Position numbers and translations under genes: made by a program
The notes under the pieces: model-generated
The model's input: the letters and a program-made list of their open reading frames with translations, nothing else
Told to the model about the DNA's origin: nothing
The model's database searches: none
Origin: Mastigias papua
Lineage: Eukaryota > Cnidaria > Scyphozoa > Rhizostomeae > Mastigiidae
Direction of reading: 5' to 3'
Length of the DNA stretch: 64,000 bases
NCBI GenBank assembly: GCA_964019165.1
Contig: OZ025268.1
Location: 14,964,359-15,028,358 of the forward strand
Shown here: in pieces, positions 24,641 to 36,043 of the stretch
How the letters are laid out: the number at the start of each line of letters is the position of its first letter
Position numbering within the stretch: position 1 is the stretch's first letter

Positions 24641-26076
24641 CAAGCTGATGTAAATATAGGAGAAAAAGTAGAAAAGTACTGACTATTTTGAGCATTTAGT
24701 GCTAAAATAGTGCATACTTATGTAAAATGCAAAACTATCTCCTACCCATTAAGAAAATGCAAAAATTCTGTTCTTATCAAATTTGCATGAATTTCGAGAA
24801 GCATCTTTGGAGAAAAGTGGGGACTAGTCGCCCCATTTCATCTTGTAGTTCCACCACTGCTTCATTTTCATAGCCTTAAAATGAAAAATATCTGTAATGG
24901 ACTCACTCTTCTCAAGTAAAGTAATTATTCCGAAAAACTACTGATAGCAGCTCTCACTGAAATAACATTTTGCATACTCTCGAGTATGCAAAATACGGCT
25001 TTCCTGGCCATTAATATTGCAGTTCTTTTTCCAGCCTCCCCTGAGTTATTTTATACTACCCAAGTATACACCTTGCTACCTGCCCCCACTGCTTATTCCA
25101 CACTCTATTTTATTTATTCCAACTATTGCTACATGCTCCACCATCAATTTTGAAAACCATCTGATTCAAGTTTTTTCTTTCATTCAATCCTTTCGCTTAG
25201 GTGGCATTCATTCACTGACAGTAACACTTACTATTCTTTTTTACGAGCCTCCCCCCCCTCCGATTATTTCCCACTTCCCCTTCTAACCTGGACTCAACAG
25301 TAGGATATACCATGCACAAAAGTACAGTAAATGCTACTTTGAGGTTGATTGGTATAGTAGTTTACTTCTGCAGGTTTTGCAGTTTATGACTTACGAACTG
25401 GATAGTACAAGATAATATATGATGAAAGAGCTGTGGGAAGCAAGGCTGAAAGAGAAAAGAACACTAGTTTTCAGGAAAACTTAATCAGGGAGCTGTTTTT
25501 GGCATCTATTGTTAAAATAGGACACACTTATATACAATATATCCTATTTTCAATTTGATTAGATCAAGAGTTGCGCTTGATGGGTTGATGAACTTCAATA
25601 AAAAGTAAGAATTACCAGATTTTGTCAATAAATAATCTAAGGAAAGTAAATTCTCTTAAACGCCAGCCAACCCAGAAATAGTCAAAATCTGAAACTTAAC
25701 GGATTCTTCCTTGAAAGCAGCTGAGGTTTGTTTTATTTCTTTGGGCATTACATTGTTGAGTTCTTTGTCAGATGCCGTGGTTTACTAAGCTTCACACCCA
25801 AGGTGATATTGCATGGATTATTCAATCAAATATGGATGTGATATATTCCATCCAGAATAAAATGCTTTGAGGAAGTTAACGAATATATTTTATAATGTTT
25901 TATGCTGCATTTACTATATCATTTTCCAAGTTATTCGTAAAACTTTATTCCCTAACGTTGTCATCTGCTCAGAGTTGATGCCGATGTCTACTTTTACATT
26001 GTATTTGCAGTTAATTCCACTGTAGCTCTCCTTCGTTTCGTTTGCAAATAAAGGAGCACGAGGAGAAGAGCATTAC
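24641..26076. other. Intron of the minus-strand gene, right part
   Basis: AT-rich sequence with no further exon that continues the phase-1 frame between exons B and C, although one could have been missed. The pyrimidine-rich frame at 25017-25286 is not protein-like. Confidence 0.4.
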
Positions 26077-26217
26077 CTGAGATGCTGAATGTCAAGACTT
26101 CTATAGGAAAACTTTGGAGCTCGTTGAGCCCTCTCATATCAAATTTTGCACTGTCTTTGTCATAGATTTTTCTAGTGACGTTGCAAAGCGCGGCACGGAA
26201 CTGTTGTAGACCTTTGT
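26077..26217 (-). CDS. Internal exon (B) of an unrecognised minus-strand gene
   Basis: This 141-nt exon has an acceptor at TCATTAG (AG at 26219-26218) and a GTAATG donor at 26076. It is entered in phase 1 and left in phase 1. Joined to exon A through the codon GAC, it reads DKGLQQFRAALCNVTRKIYD, then a block through DMRGLNELQSFPIEVL to TFSIS, with no stop. The composition is clearly protein-like and GC is above the surroundings. The frame is too short to stand out as an open frame, and it was found from the splice signals. Function unknown. Confidence 0.6.
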
Positions 26218-26305
26218 CTAATGACAGTTTAGCTAGTAAAATCCGTAGAAATCCGTTGTAAAAGTTTGCGGATTATCAAAATGAAAGATTGTATCGGGTG
26301 CTTAC

Positions 26306-26517
26306 CAATGTTGAAAGTTGATCTGAGATTGAAATTGTTGAATGTCCCCTGATGTCGCGCCGTTGGATTCGCATTATCTTTTGCGCGCTGTTGAATAAGA
26401 GATGAGGAGTTCAACTGAGGGATCAAGAACCTCTGATATCTGCCCAGATGCTTTTCTTTGTCAAATCTCCTTTCGCTCGATGTTGTTAATTTTGCTATCA
26501 CTTTGTCCTGCCGGCTG
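26306..26517 (-). CDS. Internal exon (A) of an unrecognised minus-strand gene
   Basis: The acceptor is GGATTGTTTAG (AG at 26519-26518) and the donor is GTAAGC at 26305-26300, giving a 212-nt exon entered in phase 2 and left in phase 1. It is separated from exon B by an 88-nt intron. The product is rich in Lys, Arg, Gln and Asn: SRQDKVIAKLTTSSERRFD, then a segment including LGRYQRFLIPQLNSSSLIQQ and ending LRSTFNI. No initiator ATG lies in frame before it, so at least one 5' exon is missing. That exon must lie to the right, toward or beyond the first exon of the + gene. I do not recognise a domain. Confidence 0.6.
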
Positions 26518-27430
26518 CTAAACAATCCTTCAAAAACAAACTTACTTCTCTATTTGGCTTTCTTTGGAATAATGTCAATATTACTCCACGGATATTTTGA
26601 CAAATTTAACCGCATTTTAACGAGGTTCAGAGAAAATCCCAGATTAATTCCTCAAAGCCATTAATTACTACTTTTAAACAGAGAAAAACGTTCAACTGTT
26701 ACCATACGCACATGTGATCTCCAAGGACATTTTATGTTATGCATGCAGGGGGAGCTTGCTCATTTTTCCCACAAGATCATGCAAAAGTAAGAAGGACGTG
26801 AGTAGCTGACGCAAATGTTAAATAGATCATACCCCCGTGTAGTGTGTGAGAATCTGCATAAAATGGCAATAAATTATCAGGGGGTAACTACAGCATATCT
26901 CATCGGCATAAATCTTCGTAATATCCCAGTTGTATAGCCATAATACAGCTATTTGTTATTCTTTAGGGTTTTTAATGTCAAAATCGTCTGCCATTTTTAG
27001 TTTTATACTGTTGGGCTTTGTTAAAAAATGTCAACACCTGCTTTACCACTTCCCATTTGATGCGGTTTGCATGCTTTGTACCGACGCCTAGACCAGACTT
27101 GTGCATGGTAGCACACCCCCTGATTATGTGGCGATATTTAAATAGTCTTGCCAAAAGTAAATGCTACTCAACATAGACGTAGATATCAAGAGGGAGCTGG
27201 ACTTCAGCAGTTGATCTATGTCACGGAAGCTAGTTGGTTTATTCAAACAATATTGGTCAAGATTTCATATTTACTACAGTTGGAGTCAGGCTAGAGTGTC
27301 GTTTGGCATATTAAACACTATTAGTTAGTGTAAGGATAAGTTCACAAAGTGTTTAGTCTCGATTACCGCGATAAACCCTTGGATTCGTGATACTGACAGG
27401 GTGCTGACAGAAGTGTGCGCCCTTTTCTAG
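26518..27430. promoter_or_regulatory. Spacer between two divergent genes
   Basis: About 0.9 kb separates exon A (transcribed leftwards) from the first exon of the + gene. If the missing 5' exon of the left gene lies here, this is a shared promoter region. A short frame starting MADDFDIKNPKE on the - strand near 27000 has a good start context, but I see no donor for it. No TATA box is convincing. Confidence 0.3.
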
Positions 27431-27909
27431 TGTGGTAGAAATGATCTGTCTTAATTTCGTATCTGTCCTGTTCACTGCTGTAGCTTGTCACGGTTGCATT
27501 ACATTACTGGACAATAAGTGGCGACCCCACACAATTGAGGCTCGAGCTTCAGTTGCAGAAGTTGTCATATCGACAAGGACGCTTAGTAAGTTCCCAATAC
27601 CGAAAAGTCGTATGCGTTTGTACGGTGCTAATTTTGAAGTGCTGTCAATTCTTAAAGGTTGGGCGAAAATTGAAGATCTGTTAGAGAAAGGGAGTCCTTC
27701 TGTCCAAGAAAGAGAGAAACTTATTATTTCGGCACTTGGATTTGGTGATAGAAGACACTGCTGGTCATCAGTAGATGTCGGAGAGACTTATATTCTGTTC
27801 TTAAGTGTTAACAATAACACTGGGTATTTGGTTGCGAAATATCTTGGAGCTTTTGGGGCAGCTGAACTACTTTATGCACCCTCTGAAGATGCTATTCTAT
27901 TATCGCTTG
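27431..27909 (+). CDS. First coding exon of a secreted multidomain protein: signal peptide and agrin NtA-like domain
   Basis: The chosen ATG is at 27441. It is the first in frame after an upstream stop and has G at -3. A pyrimidine-rich acceptor (CCCTTTTCTAG ending at 27430) suggests a spliced 5' UTR. The 156 encoded residues begin with a signal peptide (MICLNFVSVLFTAVACHG). They continue as a domain resembling the N-terminal NtA domain of agrin, a TIMP-like OB fold that binds laminin: AEVVIS (39-44), SILKG (69-73), IISALGFGDRRHC (95-107) and GETYILFLS (114-122). A possible N-glycosylation sequon lies at 125-127. The exon ends in phase 1 at a GTAAGT donor (27910). The cysteine expected near the end of NtA is absent, so a following exon may complete the fold. 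Confidence 0.75.
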
Positions 27910-28312
27910 GTAAGTTGCTTTTCAATATTCGTTTTTCTTCCATACTTTGGTTTTGATTACTATTATTTTCCACCAGTTTATTATAACCTTCTAACTGTTG
28001 TACAAAGTCTTGGATCAATTCCTGTAGAAAACAACAACAATATCAAAAGTACCTTAAACTGTGTAATAAAAAATCACATCTATTCTTTCAATTTAAGAAT
28101 TCCTTTCCTCCTACGTTTCTAAGTTTGAGACTTTCACATTTTCAATAGTCAGATATTTGACTGCAACTCTTGCATCAATATTTTACCCTAATAGATAGTC
28201 AAGTGATCTTAGAGTTTCAACAGCGATTTTCTCATTTATCTGTCAAACCCACCGTACATAATATTCACTCCTGTTAGTACGTTTTGGCGAATTCCGTTCA
28301 ACTCTTTGGTAG

Positions 28313-28457
<145 letters not shown>

Positions 28458-29580
28458 TTTACTTATTTGTATATATACATCCATACATGCATATCAAAAA
28501 GTCATTGCCATAGACTTACGCTTGGGCCAAGCTCGACCCAACGATGGAACCATAGCAAATCAAAGCAGATAGAGCCAAAAGACCTGCTATGTCTTTCTGA
28601 CTAACTCATAAAGCGACAAGATAGGGTTCTGTGCTGTCCGTTATTGAATTTACTCGCACCTTTTATATGGTTCTGTGTGGACAATATCTTGGATATATAG
28701 TAATAACAAAGTTTGCGTTTTGCATAATGTTTATTGCCTTCTTATGACTTATTGTTTTATGTCATTGACAGAAATTTCTTAATTTCATATTCCCTTTGCT
28801 ATGTTTGTCCGTGGCTTTTACTGACACTTCCTCTAAATGTGCAAAATGAAAAACCTGTTTGTTTTCATGCAGCCAAGCTCAAATATGCTTAATTCTCAAA
28901 TACCGCTCATTCACGACAAGTCGTAATTAGTTGACCACACTCTATCTATTGACGTTCCTCATCCTTGGTGTTTCTTACGATAACGTGTGCAATACAATTA
29001 CTTATATGCAATGTCCAAATGACGACGGGAAAGGTAGGCAAGGAGGGACAAGTATCCCTTCACTTTCGGCCGTGATAGCAAGCCTATTTTCCTCGAATTC
29101 GAAACATTGATAGGAAGGCGGTTAATGGCCTTAGAGAGAAGCGATACTTGTAGTCAGAGGCACCTATATTAGTGAAGGCACATTACTCATTCTGTTTTGA
29201 TAACTTTTTATGAATTGTTAAAAATCCAGCGTTTTCCTCCCTCCAAAACAAATTGAATCTACCTAAAGAATTGATATCGGTAGACAAAAAGAAGTGGGGG
29301 TTAGGAAAAGGAATACATTTAGACGGAGGTAGGAATGAAGTCACCTTTCACGTTCGAGTATGTCACACCTCTGATTGCCAAAGCTGGTTTCAGACGTTAC
29401 ACTTTTGAGCTGGTTTTCAAGTGTGTTAAGTATACATTAAAATGTCGTAGTGCTCAAATTCACGGAAAGGTTATAGTGAGAAATATGGAATGTATGGAAT
29501 GTCTCATAGGACTAAGTTTTGACATACCTTCGTCAATATGCGTACTGCACTTTTTTGATGAAAGCCATTCCAGTACACTA

Positions 29581-29960
29581 TACACGCTTTTTTTTATTAG
29601 AAACCACGTTTTAAGGAACCTACATGTAGAATGCCATTGTATTAAAAAGAACTTACACTAATAAAAGAAAATTCCATAAGAAGCTTTTCAATTTGAAAAA
29701 TTTTTGTCAGCAAGCAATCACGAATTGGGAAGCTGGTTCCATTCACTTGCAGCGAAAACGCGCATAAATTGTTTTCTGTCCTTGTGTTACCGTTCTTCAT
29801 TTTTCATTGATCTTACATTACAGTCAGAATTAAAGGCAATATTCAGGATTTCAATGTGTTCATGTGTCCGTATCATTTTTATGTCACTACTTGTGCGGTG
29901 CGTTGAACAAGGAACTTTTGGAACTAGGCCTTGAGCTAGGTTCCTTACAAGAAATACATA
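29581..29960 (-). mobile_element. Family B inverted-repeat element, copy 1
   Basis: It begins TACACGCTTTTTTTTATTAG and ends with GAACTAGGCCTTGAGCTAGG followed by TTCCTTACAAGAAATACATA. Both ends match the complementary ends of the copy at 35585-36043. The frames at 29335-29661 and 29704-29934 overlap it and are therefore not genes. Confidence 0.7.
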
Positions 29961-30812
29961 CCTCGTATAAAAACTCAGTACTTTTTAGTTGACAAAAATA
30001 TAATCACCTCCCAGTGCTGGCCTAGAAGAATAATGACACTTGACGAAATACCCCCCATGGCACTATGAAGGTTTAACCAGTGTTAAATGAGAAGAAAATA
30101 TTTCGGTTTTGAAGAATGCATCTTTTGCTCGCTATATATGCCTGCCTCTGACTCGTCAAACTCAAGTATATTCGCTTTTCATCACATGAGAAGTTGTCAA
30201 TCGTGCTATGTTAGAACATATTTACGAAAGCCATGAACTAATCGAAGCTTATCCCTTTGTCCACGGCCTTTGTTCGCATAAAAGGTATGAATCGAAAAGT
30301 GCATGCAGATTTTTGCAGTTTTGAGATGGTCAACATTTCCACTCTATATCTTCTGGGAGGTTTTGCTAAATCGTAAATGTTCTATCATTCAAATATCGTG
30401 TATCATGTTTGCATCACATTTTTGCGTGTTGAAAGGAGTAGAGTTTGGCACATGGGAATGGCATGTACAGGACTTATTGGCTTTCAAGCATGCATGTTAA
30501 AATAGTTGAGTAATAAAGGTAACGGTTTATTGTTTGAAAACGAACTGCAAAAGGAAGAAAGATGCTGTTGAAAGCTTAGCACTCATTGTAGTAGGCTTTA
30601 TATATTCGGGATCAGTACTGTTCGGGATATAGCAAGGAGCTTTGGGGGGGGGGTAGTATTTGGGGAAAATCGTGCATTGGCTCACAAGGGCATGGCAGAA
30701 TCAGAAAATCAGTATGGCTTCTTACTGTTTGGGGGACCATGACCGCCCTTCCTGAACTGAACTTAATAGGTTTCTTTGCTCTTGTCAGACGAACTGAAGA
30801 TAGGTTAATTTT

Positions 30813-31324
30813 AGGGACTGTTCAATAATTATCTCACGCCAGAATTGCCTTTTTGAACCACCAACCCCCTATCATCACGCTTGTCAAGTTTGCTCACAAG
30901 ATGCTCTTGTGTTGCGTCATAATGAGCACAAAACCCCCTCCCGATACAAAACGTAAATTTAAACTAGCAAAAGCTAAAGGAAAAAGTAAAGCAATTTAGT
31001 TTCTCCTTCACATCTTTTCAACTAGAGCAACGATAGTAAATGCCAACAGTGAAGTAACTTGGCATTAAGGACTAGTAATGCACTATCCATGCATTACAAT
31101 ATAGGATGGGAAAGAAATAGATAAAAGCTGTAAACAAGGTTTTGTCCAGTAGCCTGATTTATCTAGACTGTGTAGTTAGTGCTGGGTTTCCTTACAAAAC
31201 TTATCATTAAAAAGTTATTTTTTACCAAGTATCACCCATACCCTAATTTACCGTCACGGCGAGTCACGGAAAACTTGTAGAACCACTTTCCCCCAAAGCG
31301 TGACGTTATTATTGAACAGCCCCT
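30813..31324. mobile_element. Family F inverted-repeat element, copy 1
   Basis: The ends are an inverted repeat: GGGACTGTTCAATAATTAT at 30814 and its counterpart ATTATTGAACAGCCCC ending at 31324, each followed inward by CACGC. The interior shares TAATTTACCGTCA with copy 2 at 41856-42175. Non-autonomous, about 510 bp. Confidence 0.75.
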
Positions 31325-31732
31325 TATGACGATCTTCTTCAAGGAATTTCTTCATATTTCTGTTCTTAGTTTTAGCGTCTGAAAACTTCTTGTTTAAATA
31401 TGCAGCTATTCCCTATCAGCAAAACTGTCCTGATGAAGCATAATGGCTCTTTTGAGGCATAAACTTTCAACAAATTTTCGTGTATAGCCATTTAGCTGTT
31501 TGGTTCTGTGCCGTATTACTAAGTTGAGGTTTAATAGACTAGCGAGCTTTAACAGACATTTAGATAAACAGCCATTTTACATGTTATATCGCAATGCAAT
31601 TCCGCTCGGATGTTGATATTTTACGTGTCACGTTAATGTCCGGTCTATATATTGATGAAACTATCTTCTGTATGATTCTAAAATTAAAATTTCTAAGCCA
31701 CACCTGCAAGCCAGAAACGGTGACGGGCCATT

Positions 31733-31976
31733 TGGAAAAATACGTCACGCCAGGGAAGGGTACACAGATTGTGACAGCTTTTCAAGGGGGAGGGGTTGTT
31801 GAGTAATTGGGAAGCTCCGTTCCAAAACTTGTCCGCATTCTACTTTTGCCAATTCCTTAAAAAGGTACTTTCGTAACATCATGCAAGGGTCAATATCTCT
31901 TTGTTTTGTGACAGTGTCTGACAATAAAGGAAAAAGGAGTCCCTATATGTCACAGTTTTCGTGACGTATTTTTTGA
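31733..31976. mobile_element. Small inverted-repeat element (AAAAATACGTCACG)
   Basis: AAAAATACGTCACG at about 31737 is mirrored by CGTGACGTATTTTTT ending near 31974. The length is about 240 bp and nothing is coded inside. It lies close to family F copy 1 and shares the short CGTCACG core. Confidence 0.5.
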
Positions 31977-32242
31977 ATCCTCTGCGTTTTGCTTTTTGTT
32001 GTAAGAGTCTCAATGAAAACAAAGAACTGTTCTAAAGATTCTTTGGCGCTTTTTGTTCTGAAAAGCGTTTTACTTTTATTCTACTTTTTGAACATGTTTT
32101 TTATTGATTCCTTTTCGTAGTCCAGCATATTTTTAGCCACTGAATATAACCATCTTCTGTACTAATGATGGTCTCACTCCATTGTTTAGAAGTCATCATA
32201 AGTAGCAAAAATCACATGAATCTGTCGTCTACGTATTTTGTT

Positions 32243-32480
32243 CTACACGTGTTTTTCATATAAGTAATAAACTTTCTCCCTTCAGCCTGGATGCATCTTA
32301 ATCTTTTATCAGATCCAGCCTTAAATGTTTCTGAAGAATTTCCTAAAATTTTTGAAATTTCCTATAACAACAAGGCAAATAGGAGACAAGAAATTGACTA
32401 CATTTACTGGTGTTGCAATTTTCCTCATTTCTGCATGCTATAGTTGGCCGCGCTCTCTCGCTCCTAGTACTACAAACGTT
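32243..32480 (+). mobile_element. Family C element, copy 2 (partial)
   Basis: It starts TACACGTGTTTTTCATATAAG and follows family C through CCTTCAGCCTGGAT, the GAAATTTCCTA block and GAGACAAGAAATTGA. Homology then fades, and a family B fragment begins at 32508. Confidence 0.6.
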
Positions 32481-32507
32481 GTTATAAGAATATCTAATTT
32501 TTTGTTG

Positions 32508-32689
32508 AGCCTATTCCATTGATATCATCCAATGTAATGTAATCTTCACTTGCATCTGAGTGCAACACGTGGAATTTGAAAATGAAAAGTTCCTTAGGGA
32601 TTTTTCCTTTAGGAGCATATGTTCCTTGAATATTTCGGCCTTCTACATGTAGATTCCTTATAAAGTGGTTCCTTATAAAAAAGCGTGTA
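32508..32689 (+). mobile_element. Family B element, copy 2 (right half only)
   Basis: It matches 35865-36043 closely, from ATTGATATCATCCAATGTAA through to the terminal GGTTCCTTATAAAAAAGCGT and GTA. The left half is missing and replaced by family C sequence, so this is a chimera or a nested insertion. Confidence 0.75.
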
Positions 32690-32793
32690 TATCAAGCTCA
32701 AAGTTCTTAAATTTCAGTGCTTTTGAGCCTTAATATTCTTACCGACTATATTCTTGTAAAAATGTGTGTACATTATTCCATAGCTGTTGTGTT

Positions 32794-32993
32794 NNNNNNN
32801 NNNNNNNNNNNNNNNNNNNNNNNNNNNNNNNNNNNNNNNNNNNNNNNNNNNNNNNNNNNNNNNNNNNNNNNNNNNNNNNNNNNNNNNNNNNNNNNNNNNN
32901 NNNNNNNNNNNNNNNNNNNNNNNNNNNNNNNNNNNNNNNNNNNNNNNNNNNNNNNNNNNNNNNNNNNNNNNNNNNNNNNNNNNNNNNNNNNNN
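32794..32993. other. Assembly gap, 200 N, with matching flanks
   Basis: The 15 bases before the gap (CATAGCTGTTGTGTT) are repeated directly after it. That is the pattern left when two contigs that overlap slightly are scaffolded with a default-size gap. Confidence 1.
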
Positions 32994-35058
32994 CATAGCT
33001 GTTGTGTTGCGCCCCCACATTTGTAGTTATTATTTATCTTTTAATATTCACTACTGCCATTTGCAGTGTTCATTTACGTGTAAATCCGCAAAGAGCTTGC
33101 GACCTCAAATGCAAATCCAAGAGCAAAAAGTCCCTTGGTGTATCTATTGTAAAATGATCAGTCTTTCTTATTAGTATTTAATCTCATTTTTGCAATCTTT
33201 GAAGATTATGAGCAGTTTCTAGCTAACTCTCTACTGAAAGGATAGTTAAGTCAGGTTCGCTGCTTGTATACTCCACCGGCTTCTATTGCAAAGCACATTT
33301 CAGTCTTTGGAAACGGACACTTATTTGCCAATTCAACAAAAATCCAATTGAGTTATACATGCTTTGTCCTGCCGCAAAACCTTAGGAAAAGAGATATTTA
33401 TACGGAAAGTCAAAATTTCCTCCTTACGTCTCATTGATGATTTATTTGTTCTTCTGATTTACTAATTTTTCTCACAAAGTTGTTTTTTTGACCCTGCAAA
33501 TCTTTTCAGCATAAAGTACCCGGAAGCCCCACTTTGAAGAATCTAGAAAGGATCCCGCCTCACACTGACACTTCGCAATATTATCAGAATATGTATCATT
33601 GGCACGATAAGGTTTTGGTATTGCTTCAAATACTTATCTGTTAAAGACTTGTAAATTGCAAGGCCTTACCTTTAAGTGCTTCTTTTCTTGCTGTCAAACG
33701 GGTAAATGATGTTTAGTTGTGGACTATAGTTGCCTTTCTGCATGTTATCGAAATGATTTTGTCATTTGAAAAATATTGGTTTATGACCATACCCATGTTC
33801 AGGCTACATTAAATTGATGGAGGCCTGGGACACAAGTATAGATAGGGCCCTGATAGCAGCTATTATCGAATGTTGAGCATATGATACTCAGAAAGAGACA
33901 CTAACCATCTCATGAACCATTCTAAATGTCTATTAATATAATGATTTTGTTTATTATATGTCTCCTGCCCAATAAAAAATATTCTATTGGAAACTTGTTT
34001 GCGCGAAATATTGAGCAATCTTGGAAACTAAGGAAAAGCTTTTGGAATCGCTGAATGTTTATGGGGAAGGAGCCCAGTAAATCCAATTGAGAACATCAAC
34101 TGGTCAGAAGTGTGGCCAGAAGTCGATTACATAGAGAAGGACTAAGTAGCTGCGTAGCTATTGAAGAATGTGGGGTGCCACATCCCCAATATAGAAAAGT
34201 CGGACAAATGTTCGTAGCTACAGATGATGATATTTGCGGAAATTCTTGCCTGATTTGTTAGTGGCCAAACACCACAGTCACAAAGTATCTTGGATCATGG
34301 AATTTTAAGTGAATGCTCGAAATATAGCATTTTGATTGAATGTGAAATGGTACACAATTCATTGTTATTTACAATACTGTTCTGCAAGCTCGAAAACTTT
34401 GTTTGGTTGGAATCGAGGGTGGAATAAGGTGATGACGTCAAATAATAATGAGTGTAATAGCCATAACTGTAATAAGTATACTATAATAATACTAATGTAA
34501 CACAGTTTATTGTTTGTATTGCAGAAGTATTGTTTGCTTATAGATATTGACATGCAGCAATAGACATGACATTATGGACGCTAATGCCATTTATGGAATG
34601 TTTTTACTAGTGAAATTGTGCCGTTTACACGGGGGTGGTTAATCCACCTCAAATTAAGTCAGTTATGCGTGGAAATATGCCGACTTAGGAAAGCGTCATT
34701 CCTTGAATCTCGACCGGTTAAGATCGCGAACGTACTCATATAAGGGCTTTGACCAAATACCTGCACAGTGCCACAAAGAGGGTGTCGATTCGTGATTAAG
34801 AGGTTGTAACGGTTTTGTATACAATAGTTTTCGCGCCATTATTACATTGCGCGTGTTATGAGCTTGGTTTAGCGGCACTGTGTAAACGCAACGCTCAAGA
34901 TCGTATTCGTGGTCAGCTTCTCTAACCGAACAAATATTTGGCCGGCCATATAGTCAACTGGCCCGGTGTAAATGCTGCCGTAAAGAACTTCAGTTGGTCG
35001 ATTTTGTGCTATTGATTATTCATAATGATGTTAAAGCCAATCCTTAATAGTTGAAGAG

Positions 35059-35373
35059 TACACGCTTTTAAGAAAGTTTTTTAAGACTTTCTAAACGAGA
35101 ATATTCGAGCTTGTGCACCACTGAAATGTTATATACAGGCGTAAAAGCACTATACAAACACAACACTGAAAAACAGATTTTCTTATAAAATCAATGCAAA
35201 TTAAGCAAAAGAAACCACGTGTTTGCATGAATATTGGAGCTTCAAGTGTGTATCATCTTATTAACTTATTAGATCTTAGAAATCCCGTGCTGAACAGTCT
35301 GAATTTTTTGACCTCTCGAGTACTGCTTTCTTGCAAACAATTTTCTTATAAGAAAGAAGCGCTTATTTTTGTA
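35059..35373 (+). mobile_element. Family E inverted-repeat element, copy 2
   Basis: It begins TACACGCTTTTAAGAAAGTT and ends with TTTCTTATAAGAAAGAAGCG followed by CTTATTTTTGTA, an imperfect inverted repeat with the shared TACAC and TATAAG signature. The length is 315 bp and no gene lies inside. Confidence 0.6.
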
Positions 35374-35584
35374 TAAATGAAGTCTACCGAGGTCTACATA
35401 AAGTATGGTAAAAAAATATTAAGTTACTGAGAGTTGCAATGCGAGATTGAAGTTGTCAGCCATTGAGATTCGTTCCACTTCTGGAAAGAGTGTTTGTTTT
35501 ATGTTGATCCATAGTTATGATACTCCACTTTGTTTTGCTTAAGACGGTTATTTAAGGTACATGTATTTTGTGTAGCGGAGAACA

Positions 35585-36043
35585 TACACGGTTTTTTTTA
35601 TAAGGAACCTAGCTAAAGGCCTAGTTCTAAAAGTTTCTTATTTTCGGACCTCTTTTTATCAAATTCTAATACTAAAAGTTCCTTAATAGTGCCTTAATTT
35701 TCACAGTACATAGAGTGCCACAAAATGGCACAGACACTAGAAAAGCATTGAAATTCTGAATTTTACCTTTAATTCTGGCTAGAACTCAACCTCAAATACA
35801 CAAATGTGACAGGAAATAAGTTTTATATATGCAAAAGCATAATTTCAATCAAAAAGTATCTTGCCTATTCCATTGATATCATCCAATGTAATGTAAGCTT
35901 CACTTGCATCTGAGTACAGCACTCGGAATTTGAAAATGAAAAGTTCCTTAGGGATCTTTCCTTTAGTAGTATAAGTTCTTTAAATATTTCGGCCCTCTAC
36001 ATGTAGGTTCCTTATAAAGTGGTTCCTTATAAAAAAGCGTGTA
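35585..36043 (+). mobile_element. Family B inverted-repeat element, copy 3 (best preserved)
   Basis: The 459-bp element opens with TACACGG, a T-run and TATAAGGAACCT. It closes with the complementary AGGTTCC, TTATAAAGTGG and TTCCTTATAAAAAAGCGTGTA. The two ends mirror each other for about 26 bp. The borders carry TA, compatible with TA-target insertion. No transposase. Confidence 0.8.

Noticed and set aside
26941..27010. Short minus-strand start MADDFDIKNPKE as the first exon of the minus-strand gene
   Set aside because: The start context is good, but no donor in the required phase occurs before the stop.
29335..29934. Two + strand frames of 76-108 codons
   Set aside because: They overlap a family B element that is repeated elsewhere without keeping the frame.
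34617..34978. Possible inverted-repeat element with TTTACAC ends
   Set aside because: Only about ten bases match between the ends, and no second copy was found in the window.
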